From Christensenella sp. UBA5489 (lineage in GTDB: Bacteria > Bacillota > Clostridia > Christensenellales > UBA1242), in assembly GCA_002424095.1 (NCBI GenBank), contig DIPL01000008.1, positions 3,103 through 32,902 of the forward strand: DNA of 29,800 bases, given 5' to 3'. This document shows positions 14,915 through 21,387 of this stretch, one piece after another. Below the pieces are notes generated by a model. The model saw only the letters and a list, made by a program, of their open reading frames with translations, did no database searches and was not told the DNA's origin. Positions within the stretch are counted from its first letter, which is position 1, and each line of letters begins with the position of its first letter. The position numbers and the translations under genes were made by a program.

Positions 14915-16381
14915 ATGAAAAATAAGAAATATGATGTTGTAATCGGACTAGAAATCCATGCAGAAATTAATACAAATTCAAAAGTTTTTTGTGGTTGCAA
15001 AAATTCTTTCGGCTCAGAAACAAACACAAATTGCTGTCCAATTTGCGTCGGAATGCCCGGCTCACTTCCTGTTTTAAATAAAAAAGCGGTTGAATATACA
15101 ATTAAAGCAGGACTTTGTTTCGGCTCAGAAATCACAAATCTCGCAGTCTTTGAAAGAAAAAATTATTTCTACCCTGATCTTTCAAAAGCATATCAAATCA
15201 GTCAACTTGTTAAACCTATTTGTAAAAACGGCGGAATTGAACTCGCTAGCGGAAAATTCATAAGACTCAATCGCATTCACCTAGAAGAAGACGCAGGCAA
15301 ACTTATTCATAAAACAAAAACAATTGGCTCGCTCGTTGATTATAATCGTGGAGGTGTGCCACTTATGGAAATTGTTACCGAGCCAGATTTGAATAATGCA
15401 GAGGAAACCGTGGAATTTTTAGTCAATCTCAGACAGACTCTCGTTTATGCTGGTGTTGCAAATTGTAAAATGGAAGAAGGGGGAATGCGTTGCGACGTTA
15501 ATTTATCGGTAAAAGAAAAAGGAAGTTCGGATTTAGGGACACGTACAGAAATGAAAAATCTAAACTCTTTTAAAATGGTTCGGCGTGCAATTGAATATGA
15601 ATCTAAACGACAAATTGAGGAATTAGAAGCAGGATGTGCAATCATCCAGCAAACACGAAAATGGGATGATAATAAAGGCAAGAGTTTTTCAATGCGTACA
15701 AAAGGGGATTCAAACGATTATCGATATTTTCCAGATCCTGATTTACTCACCGTTGAAATTGATAAACACAGCATTGAAGAAATTAAAAAAACAATTCCAC
15801 GGCTTGCAAAAGACCGAATTAAAACTTATGTTGAAGAATTTGGCTTGCCTGAATATGATGCAGTTATTTTAACAAATGAAAAATATATTTCTGATTATTT
15901 TGAAGAATGTGTGAAAATTTTAAATGAACCAAAAGATATTTCAAATTGGATTATGACTCATCTTTTACGAATTTTAAAAACTCAACAGAATTATAATTCA
16001 GAAAGTTTAGAAACTGATTTGAATAAAATTATATCACCTAAAAATTTAACCGCAATTATAAAACTTCTTGAAAATAAAAAAATTACACGAGTTAAAGCAA
16101 ATGAACTTTTTGAAATTATTTGTTTTTCTCCGAACTTAAAAGCGGAAGAAGTTGCAAAAGAAAAAGGAATGCTAAATCAATTTAGCGATGAGCAACTACA
16201 AGATGCAGCAAACGAAGTTTTAAAACAATATAATACCGCATTATCAGATTACGAAAAGACTCCCGAAAAAGTTGTAAAGTTCTATATCGGAAAAATTATG
16301 GCACTTTCAAAAGGTTCAGCAAATCCGCAAAAAGCTGAAATTTTGTTAGATAAAAAAATTAAAGAAATTTTAAAAAAATGA
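14915..16381 (+). CDS. gatB: Asp/Glu-tRNA amidotransferase subunit B
   Basis: tRNA-binding kinase/transamidase subunit that activates the misacylated Glu or Asp and receives ammonia from GatA. The 488-residue product begins with VVIGLEIHAEINT and has the cysteine-rich zinc region CGCKNSFGSETNTNCCPIC. PGSLPVLN, HLEEDAGKLIH, DYNRGGVPLMEIVTEPD and RYFPDPDL follow in the cradle domain. The C-terminal helical/YqeY-like part (about 340-488) includes KVVKFYIGKIM. GGAG lies 6 nt before the ATG. Last gene of gatCAB, with a bidirectional terminator following. Confidence 0.96.
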   Translation: MKNKKYDVVIGLEIHAEINTNSKVFCGCKNSFGSETNTNCCPICVGMPGSLPVLNKKAVEYTIKAGLCFGSEITNLAVFERKNYFYPDLSKAYQISQLVKPICKNGGIELASGKFIRLNRIHLEEDAGKLIHKTKTIGSLVDYNRGGVPLMEIVTEPDLNNAEETVEFLVNLRQTLVYAGVANCKMEEGGMRCDVNLSVKEKGSSDLGTRTEMKNLNSFKMVRRAIEYESKRQIEELEAGCAIIQQTRKWDDNKGKSFSMRTKGDSNDYRYFPDPDLLTVEIDKHSIEEIKKTIPRLAKDRIKTYVEEFGLPEYDAVILTNEKYISDYFEECVKILNEPKDISNWIMTHLLRILKTQQNYNSESLETDLNKIISPKNLTAIIKLLENKKITRVKANELFEIICFSPNLKAEEVAKEKGMLNQFSDEQLQDAANEVLKQYNTALSDYEKTPEKVVKFYIGKIMALSKGSANPQKAEILLDKKIKEILKK

Positions 16382-16424
16382 ATTGTTTGAAATAAAAGTG
16401 AATGTTTTTTAAAATAAATTGAAA

Positions 16425-16460
16425 AAAACAAATCCTATTAAGCAATAGGATTATTTTTTT
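16425..16460. terminator. Bidirectional terminator between gatB and rpsT
   Basis: AATCCTATT (16431-16439) and AATAGGATT (16444-16452) form a perfect 9-bp stem with loop AAGC, A-rich upstream and T-rich downstream, serving gatB (+) and rpsT (-). Confidence 0.9.
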
Positions 16461-16511
16461 ACAATTTTTACTAATCGCCGTTTAAGAAAACAACAATTAA
16501 ATTATCTTTTA

Positions 16512-16778
16512 TTACTCCTTTACGGATTGCAACATTTTTGCAAAATGTGCCTGTTTCTTGCTAGCATTGTTTTTATGAATGACATTTTCCTGAGATGCAC
16601 TATCAAGCAAACTAACAACTTCTTTAAATTGAGCGTCGGCTGTTTCCACATCTTTATTTGCCACAGCGGTCTTAAATTTCTTTATGTTTGTGGAAATTTT
16701 AGACTTAACCGAACGATTTCTAAGTCGACTTTTTGCTGCAACGTTCATTCTTTTTTCTGCTGATTTTATGTTTGGCAT
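16512..16778 (-). CDS. rpsT: 30S ribosomal protein S20
   Basis: 16S rRNA-binding small-subunit protein of three long helices. The 88-residue product begins MPNIKSAEKRMNVAAKSRLRN and ends with the VIHKNNASKKQAHFAKML segment that is diagnostic of S20. GGAGAG precedes the ATG. It is a single-gene unit with its own promoter at 16867-16895 and shares a terminator with gatB. A 7-bp inverted repeat TAACTTA/TAAGTTA (16790-16804) lies next to the ribosome-binding site; whether it has a role is unknown. Confidence 0.97.
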   Translation of the reverse strand: MPNIKSAEKRMNVAAKSRLRNRSVKSKISTNIKKFKTAVANKDVETADAQFKEVVSLLDSASQENVIHKNNASKKQAHFAKMLQSVKE

Positions 16779-16866
16779 TTTCTCTCCTTTAACTTATTAA
16801 GTTATTATTTTTTAAAATTCATATCTTTGAATTTGTTTTATCTTAATAGTTTATAATGTATTTATC

Positions 16867-16895
16867 ATATTAACATAAAATAAAAATTTTTGCAA
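16867..16895 (-). promoter_or_regulatory. Sigma-A promoter for rpsT
   Basis: On the minus strand TTGCAA (16895-16890), 17-nt spacer, TAATAT (16872-16867). Predicted start near 16860, giving a leader of about 82 nt. Confidence 0.55.
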
Positions 16896-16965
16896 TAGTT
16901 TCTAATGATATTTTTAACTCAGTTTAATTTTTATTACAAATTAAATCTAACGTTATAACCTTAAA

Positions 16966-17628
16966 TTAACTCCAATCAATTTCTTTTTTTCCGTTTTTTT
17001 TCAAAATTTCATTTATTTTTGAAAAATGGTGGCAACCAAAAAAACCGTTGTATGCTGAAAGAGGACTCGGATGCGCTGCTATTAAAATAATATGTTTATT
17101 CAAGTCCACAAGCGGAATGAAAATTCGCGAATTTGCTCCCCAAAAAACAAAAATCACTTGTTCGTCTTTTTTATTTACGGTTTTAATAATTTTTTGCGTA
17201 AAAATTTCCCAATTTTTTCCTTTATGAGAATTTGGAGTATTTTCTCTTACAGTTAAAACCGTGTTTAAAAGCAAAACGCCTTGCACCGCCCAACGAATTA
17301 AGTTTCCGCTTGGTTGACATTTTATATGTAAATCATTTTCAATTTCCTTAAAAATGTTTTTCAATGACGGCGGAAATGCTTGTCCATCTTGCACGGAAAA
17401 ACAAAGTCCGTGTGCCTGATTTGGTTGATGATAGGGGTCTTGTCCAATTATTACAACTTTCACATCGCTATATTTGCAATAATTCAAACTATTGAAAATA
17501 TTTTCATAAGCAGGATATATCGTATAATCGTTATATTCCTGTTGCAAGAATTTTTGGAGATTTTTAAAGTAGTCCTTTTCGAACTCGGTTTTTAAAAGTT
17601 TATACCAGTTATTTGTGATTTTCAACAT
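16966..17628 (-). CDS. ung: Uracil-DNA glycosylase
   Basis: Family-1 UDG that excises uracil from DNA in base-excision repair. The 220-residue product has the water-activating motif IIGQDPYH (D64, H67), AHGLCFSV, the NTVLTVRENTPNSH region, and the leucine-intercalation motif HPSPLSAYNGFFGCHHF. All are intact and the length is typical. There is no real Shine-Dalgarno. A TG-extended promoter (17635-17662) ends only 6 nt before the ATG, so the transcript is predicted to be leaderless. Confidence 0.96.
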   Translation of the reverse strand: MLKITNNWYKLLKTEFEKDYFKNLQKFLQQEYNDYTIYPAYENIFNSLNYCKYSDVKVVIIGQDPYHQPNQAHGLCFSVQDGQAFPPSLKNIFKEIENDLHIKCQPSGNLIRWAVQGVLLLNTVLTVRENTPNSHKGKNWEIFTQKIIKTVNKKDEQVIFVFWGANSRIFIPLVDLNKHIILIAAHPSPLSAYNGFFGCHHFSKINEILKKNGKKEIDWS

Positions 17629-17634
17629 ATCTTT

Positions 17635-17662
17635 ATTATATCATAAAAATATGTTTTTTCAA
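17635..17662 (-). promoter_or_regulatory. Extended -10 promoter predicting a leaderless ung mRNA
   Basis: On the minus strand TTGAAA (17662-17657), a 16-nt spacer ending TGA, then TATAAT (17640-17635). Only 6 nt separate the -10 box from the ATG at 17628, so the usual 7-nt offset puts +1 on the A of the start codon. Confidence 0.65.
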
Positions 17663-17759
17663 ATTAATTTTATACTTGACTTTTTATAAGTAAGAATTGA
17701 TTAAATTTTCATTTTAAATTGGGAACTATTAAAAAATTTGTATAAAAAAGTCAAAAAAG

Positions 17760-17788
17760 TTGCATATATTTAATATTTATGATAAAAT
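17760..17788 (+). promoter_or_regulatory. Sigma-A promoter for the DUF1828-like gene
   Basis: TTGCAT (17760-17765), a 17-nt spacer ending TGA (extended -10), and TAAAAT (17783-17788). The predicted start near 17795 is about 16 nt before the ATG. Confidence 0.6.
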
Positions 17789-17810
17789 TTTAACAAAATA
17801 GGGGGATAAA

Positions 17811-18197
17811 ATGGATTTAAAAACAATAAAATCATTATTAGGTAACACAATTTCCGTTAAACAAACTGCTCAAAAAGAATTTCAAATTTCAGTTATGGCT
17901 ATTTTCCCGAATAAAAAACCGTTATTTTTATATTTGGAAAATTTCAACAAAAATATGTGGTTGTTAAATGATAAAAAACAAACAATGAAATATTTGATTG
18001 AGTTTTTTGATATGAGTGCACCAGATGTCAAAGGTTGCATTAATAGTGTTTTGAAAACTCACAAATTTAAAATTCAAGGTGGAACACTTTTCACCGAACT
18101 CGACAATATAATGATGCTCCCTGAAATTTTGTTCAAATTTATTATATGTGTCGGTCAATTAGTTTATATGCACGCTTTTTTCGTAACACCTAATTAA
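17811..18197 (+). CDS. Small protein of unknown function, DUF1828-like
   Basis: The 128-residue product has no signal peptide and no certain function. Its pattern resembles DUF1828 proteins: a short beta segment (PLFLYLENFNKNMWLLNDKK), then a helical stretch, IQGGTLFTEL, and a C-terminal hydrophobic helix (LPEILFKFIICVGQLVYMHAF). This assignment is from pattern memory only. DUF1828 domains occur in small orphan proteins and near phage or defence genes, but no such genes flank this one. The ATG has a GGGGG Shine-Dalgarno 5 nt upstream, its own promoter and a terminator (18266-18295), so it is a solitary transcription unit between ung and a secreted-protein gene. Confidence 0.7.
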   Translation: MDLKTIKSLLGNTISVKQTAQKEFQISVMAIFPNKKPLFLYLENFNKNMWLLNDKKQTMKYLIEFFDMSAPDVKGCINSVLKTHKFKIQGGTLFTELDNIMMLPEILFKFIICVGQLVYMHAFFVTPN

Positions 18198-18265
18198 AAA
18201 TTAGTATATATCTATAAATAAAAATAATTAACTTAAAGGTTATATATTGAAATAAAAACAAATTT

Positions 18266-18295
18266 AAAAAAATTTAGCATTTGCTAAATTTTTTT
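18266..18295. terminator. Bidirectional terminator
   Basis: AATTTAGCA (18271-18279) pairs with TGCTAAATT (18282-18290), extended by five A-T pairs on each side. It serves the plus-strand DUF1828-like gene and the converging minus-strand secreted-protein gene. Confidence 0.85.
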
Positions 18296-18301
18296 GTTAA
18301 A

Positions 18302-18838
18302 TTAAGACTCTTGGGCATCTAAATTAAAAGTTATTTTAATTGCTTCTGAACCATTTGCCTTTGCCTTTAAAACAAGTTTAGCAATACCTGTTTTCGGCGT
18401 GCCATCGCCCCGTGCTAGGTTTACATTTACCGTTGAACTTTCAACAACATCAAATAAGTCCGATTCGCTTGCACCAGTCGCTCCGAATTCTACATTAAAA
18501 GATGATAATACCCCGAATGCTGAAAGATTTTTGACTTGCAAATATACAATAAATTCATTAAAATAATTGCAAGATGCATCAGGAATATTTACTTGTTCCA
18601 AATTACTTAATATAATTGCACCTGCGGGAAATGGGTCTTCTTCTTTACCAGAATAATAAAAATTACTATCTACATCATTGGTTGCCATTTTTATTTCAAC
18701 TATTACCGCTGGCGAATAATTCACAGAAACACTTACATTGACCTGCATAGATGCTGCGGCAAAAACCCCAACTACAAATAGTGTTATAGTCAAAACCAAG
18801 CCACAGCAAATGCTAACGATATTTTTTATTCTATGCAT
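18302..18838 (-). CDS. Secreted protein of unknown function
   Basis: The 178-residue product begins with a clear signal peptide (MHRIKN, then a hydrophobic core IVSICCGLVLTITLFVVGVF, written here in parts, with likely cleavage around AAA/S at 28-30). The mature part is rich in Val, Ser, Asn and Thr and alternates hydrophobic and polar residues (MQVNVSVSVNYSPAVIVEI), which suggests a beta-sandwich. It has no cysteine pair, LPXTG motif or C-terminal membrane anchor. It faintly recalls TasA/camelysin-type exported proteins, but no sipW or partner gene is nearby, so no function is proposed. It has its own promoter (18921-18949). Its start is unusual: AAGGA is spaced for a four-codon ORF (18845-18831) that overlaps the ATG at 18838. 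Confidence 0.75.
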   Translation of the reverse strand: MHRIKNIVSICCGLVLTITLFVVGVFAAASMQVNVSVSVNYSPAVIVEIKMATNDVDSNFYYSGKEEDPFPAGAIILSNLEQVNIPDASCNYFNEFIVYLQVKNLSAFGVLSSFNVEFGATGASESDLFDVVESSTVNVNLARGDGTPKTGIAKLVLKAKANGSEAIKITFNLDAQES

Positions 18839-18920
18839 ATTGCATTTTTTTCCTTTTGAATTCTTAAATAAATTTTTTATAAATTAGTTATATGCAAAAA
18901 AAATTATTAAATACTAATTT

Positions 18921-18949
18921 ATAATATCATTTAAGACAGATAATGTCAA
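18921..18949 (-). promoter_or_regulatory. Sigma-A promoter for the secreted protein
   Basis: On the minus strand TTGACA (18949-18944), a 17-nt spacer ending TGA, and TATTAT (18926-18921). The start would be near 18914, leaving a leader of about 76 nt. A vegetative-type promoter argues against a purely spore-specific product. Confidence 0.75.
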
Positions 18950-19014
18950 TTATTTTAAATATTAAAATCAAAACAGAATTAATATCGCTTTTTGATAATT
19001 TTGAAGTTGTTGTT

Positions 19015-19053
19015 AAAAAAACCGCCGACATTTTAAAATTGTGGGCGGTTTTT
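19015..19053 (-). terminator. Terminator of the SDR-synthase operon
   Basis: ACCGCC (19021-19026) pairs with GGCGGT (19044-19049), flanked by A-runs and T-runs that extend the stem; the loop holds a second weak palindrome. It lies 125 nt beyond the synthase stop codon and works on either strand. Confidence 0.75.
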
Positions 19054-19177
19054 AAAATAATTCTGAAAGAAATTTATAATTTTAAATGCTTTCCGAACAC
19101 TTTCAAGTCCTATTAAATAAAATAACTTTCTATTTAAGCAAACAGCATATTTTCTTTATTTTCATAAAGTTGAAATA

Positions 19178-20365
19178 TTATATAATTTCTAATATTTTTA
19201 AAACTTCGGCAATTTTTTCAATTGCTTCGTCCATTTGCTCTTTTGTGTGTGTTGCCATATAACTGGTCCTCAAAAGTGCTTGTCCTTTTGGTGTGGCTGG
19301 CGAAATCACTGGATTTACATAAACGCCACGCTCTAACAAGAGTTTGCAAGCCAAAAATGCTTTTTCGTCTTCGTATGTAAAGATTGGAATTATAGGTGTT
19401 ATGCTTTCAATTAATTTTATACCTTTTTTCTTTAAACCGGAACGCATATAATCTGAAATATTGGCCAAATTTGAAACTATTTCAGGATTTTCTCTTAATA
19501 CTTTAAGCGATGCTCTTGCACATGCCACACTTGCTGGCGTTATGCTGGCACTGAAAATAAATGGTCGTGAGTTGTGTTTTACAAAAGAAACAACTTCTTT
19601 TGTCGAAGCCATATATCCACCCAAACTAGCAAGAGATTTACTAAATGTTCCCATATAAATATCAACTTCTTTTTCAAGCCCAAAGTGTTCCGCAGTGCCT
19701 CTGCCTCGTGCACCCAAAACTCCAAGTCCGTGTGCATCATCAACCATAATTCGAGCGCCATATTTTTTTGCAAGTTCAACAATTTCTGGCAATTTGCAAA
19801 TTTCTCCACTCATACTAAAAACACCATCAGTTACAATTAAAATTCCAGCACCTTCTGGAACTGTTTTAAGTTGTCTTTCAAGGTCCTCCATATCGCTGTG
19901 TTCATAGCGTAACATTTTTGCAAAACTTAGACGACATGCGTCATAAATGCTGGCGTGATTTTCTTTATCACATAAAATATAATCACTTCTTCCAGCAATT
20001 GCACTTATAATTCCTAGATTACTTTGGAATCCTGTGCTAAACGTAACGACATCTTCTTTTTGTAAGAATTCAGCAAGTTCTTTTTCAAGTTCAATGTGAA
20101 TATCAAGTGTACCATTTAAAAATCTCGAACCTGAACAGCCTGAACCATATTGTTTTATGGCATCTACACCTGCTTTTATAACATCGGGATTTGAAGTTAG
20201 TCCTAAATAATTGTTAGAACCAATCATAATCGTTCTCTTACCTTCCATTAAAACTTCTGTATTTTGCCCTGAGTTTAGATAATGAAAATAAGGATATAAT
20301 CCGTTTTCCATAAATTGATTTAAAACTTCTTTGTTAAAAGTTTCACATTTTTTAAATAAATCCAT
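19178..20365 (-). CDS. Alpha-oxoamine synthase, probably serine palmitoyltransferase-like
   Basis: PLP enzyme that condenses an amino acid with an acyl-CoA and releases CO2. The 395-residue product has the family core: GSNNYLGLT (49-57), GSGCSGSRFLNGT (74-86), NHASI with H137 stacking on PLP, VDDAHG (D209, H212), and the Schiff-base lysine K243 in GTFSKSLASLGG. The family includes 2-amino-3-ketobutyrate CoA ligase, 8-amino-7-oxononanoate synthase and serine palmitoyltransferase. Features favouring the last, Bacteroidetes type, are the N-terminal NGLYPYF and TEVLMEG, the SRFLNGTLD stretch, YVNPVISPATP and LLRTSYMATHTKEQ. The neighbouring SDR would fit 3-ketosphinganine reduction. No threonine dehydrogenase or biotin gene is nearby. 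The ATG at 20365 is 38 nt after the SDR. Family certain, substrate inferred. Confidence 0.88.
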   Translation of the reverse strand: MDLFKKCETFNKEVLNQFMENGLYPYFHYLNSGQNTEVLMEGKRTIMIGSNNYLGLTSNPDVIKAGVDAIKQYGSGCSGSRFLNGTLDIHIELEKELAEFLQKEDVVTFSTGFQSNLGIISAIAGRSDYILCDKENHASIYDACRLSFAKMLRYEHSDMEDLERQLKTVPEGAGILIVTDGVFSMSGEICKLPEIVELAKKYGARIMVDDAHGLGVLGARGRGTAEHFGLEKEVDIYMGTFSKSLASLGGYMASTKEVVSFVKHNSRPFIFSASITPASVACARASLKVLRENPEIVSNLANISDYMRSGLKKKGIKLIESITPIIPIFTYEDEKAFLACKLLLERGVYVNPVISPATPKGQALLRTSYMATHTKEQMDEAIEKIAEVLKILEII

Positions 20366-20403
20366 AATATTTTTCCCCTTTTTAACTTAAATTAAGTAAT
20401 AAT

Positions 20404-21189
20404 TTATCCATACATTTTTTTTACAATTTTTAGCATAAACTTGCGTGGCAAAATTCTGCTCAAAAAAACAATTGTTTTGTAATTAAATCCAACGGTAACA
20501 TTTGTAGGTGATTTCTTTTTGCAAATAACCTTATAAATAACCTTGCTTACACACAGCGGAGATACTCCGTTTTTCTCATCTTTTTCCATTTTGTTTATTG
20601 AATTATTAATTCTATCTTTATATAAATCATCGGCAAGAAGTTCATTTTTAATTCTGTTTGAAGTAAAACCTGTTTTTGTGTCGCCCGGCATAACTGTTGT
20701 TAATTGAATTTTGAAATCCCTAACTTCAAGTCCGAATGCCATTGAAAAACTATTCACTGCTGCCTTGCTAGCTGAATAGCAGGCTTGAAAAGGAATTGGA
20801 ATAATACCGGCAACTGAGCCGATGTTAATAATTTTGCCGCCACCTGAACTGCGCATATAAGGAGTAACACATTTGCATCCGTTTATAACTGCTAAAAGGT
20901 TTAAATCAAAAAGTTTTTTTATGTTCTCATTTTCTGTATGTTCAATTGCACCGGCAATTCCCATTCCAGCATTATTTATAAGAATATCAATTTTCCCTTC
21001 TTTTTCATATATGTATTTAAAAGTTTTGCCGACCGCATCAAAATCCGTAACATCGCAAGTTAGGTTTTCGAAATGTTCATTAGCAAAATTATTTCTGGAA
21101 ATGCCGTATACTTTAAGACCTTTTTCGGCTAAGAAACTTGCCGTGGCAAGTCCTATTCCGCTACTTGCCCCCGTTATTATAACAACCAA
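20404..21189 (-). CDS. Short-chain dehydrogenase/reductase, possible 3-ketosphinganine reductase
   Basis: NAD(P)-dependent classical SDR of 261 residues. It has the TGASSGIG cofactor loop at the N terminus, NNAG, the catalytic serine in INIGSVAG and the YSASK catalytic Tyr/Lys. The C terminus is hydrophobic and basic (TIVFLSRILPRKFMLKIVKK), which suggests membrane contact and a lipid substrate. The start used is TTG at 21189, because AAGGAG (21201-21196) lies exactly 6 nt upstream and the protein then begins MVVIITGASS; a TTG nine codons earlier has no spaced Shine-Dalgarno. A six-codon ORF from an ATG at 21212 overlaps that ribosome-binding site. It is co-transcribed with the downstream alpha-oxoamine synthase from the promoter at 21274-21302. 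The substrate is inferred from this pairing. Confidence 0.85.
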   Translation of the reverse strand: MVVIITGASSGIGLATASFLAEKGLKVYGISRNNFANEHFENLTCDVTDFDAVGKTFKYIYEKEGKIDILINNAGMGIAGAIEHTENENIKKLFDLNLLAVINGCKCVTPYMRSSGGGKIINIGSVAGIIPIPFQACYSASKAAVNSFSMAFGLEVRDFKIQLTTVMPGDTKTGFTSNRIKNELLADDLYKDRINNSINKMEKDEKNGVSPLCVSKVIYKVICKKKSPTNVTVGFNYKTIVFLSRILPRKFMLKIVKKMYG

Positions 21190-21273
21190 ATTTATCTCCT
21201 TAAAAAGAGCATTCAACCTTTTATTTTCTCTATTATTAAATATTCTGAATAAACTTTTACATTAATTATGTGT

Positions 21274-21302
21274 ATTATAAATCAATAGAAAAACAAAGTC
21301 AA
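21274..21302 (-). promoter_or_regulatory. Sigma-A promoter for the SDR-synthase operon
   Basis: On the minus strand TTGACT (21302-21297), a 17-nt spacer and TATAAT (21279-21274). It makes the pair independent of nifJ upstream, with a leader of about 78 nt. Confidence 0.8.
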
Positions 21303-21387
21303 ATGAAATTATTAAACTTTTGATGTGTCAAGACAATTTAAAAATAAAAATTAAAATTAAAATAAATTTTTTGGTTTTTTTATTGGG

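Larger units (their letters stand above)
18839..19177. other. 339-nt intergenic region
   Basis: Holds the promoter of the secreted-protein gene (18921-18949) and the terminator of the SDR-synthase operon (19015-19053). Nothing else is recognisable; no coding potential was seen. Confidence 0.7.

Noticed and set aside
19178..20365. Plain annotation as 2-amino-3-ketobutyrate CoA ligase (kbl)
   Set aside because: Possible by family, but the N-terminal and C-terminal motifs look more like Bacteroidetes serine palmitoyltransferase and no tdh gene is adjacent; kept only as the alternative.
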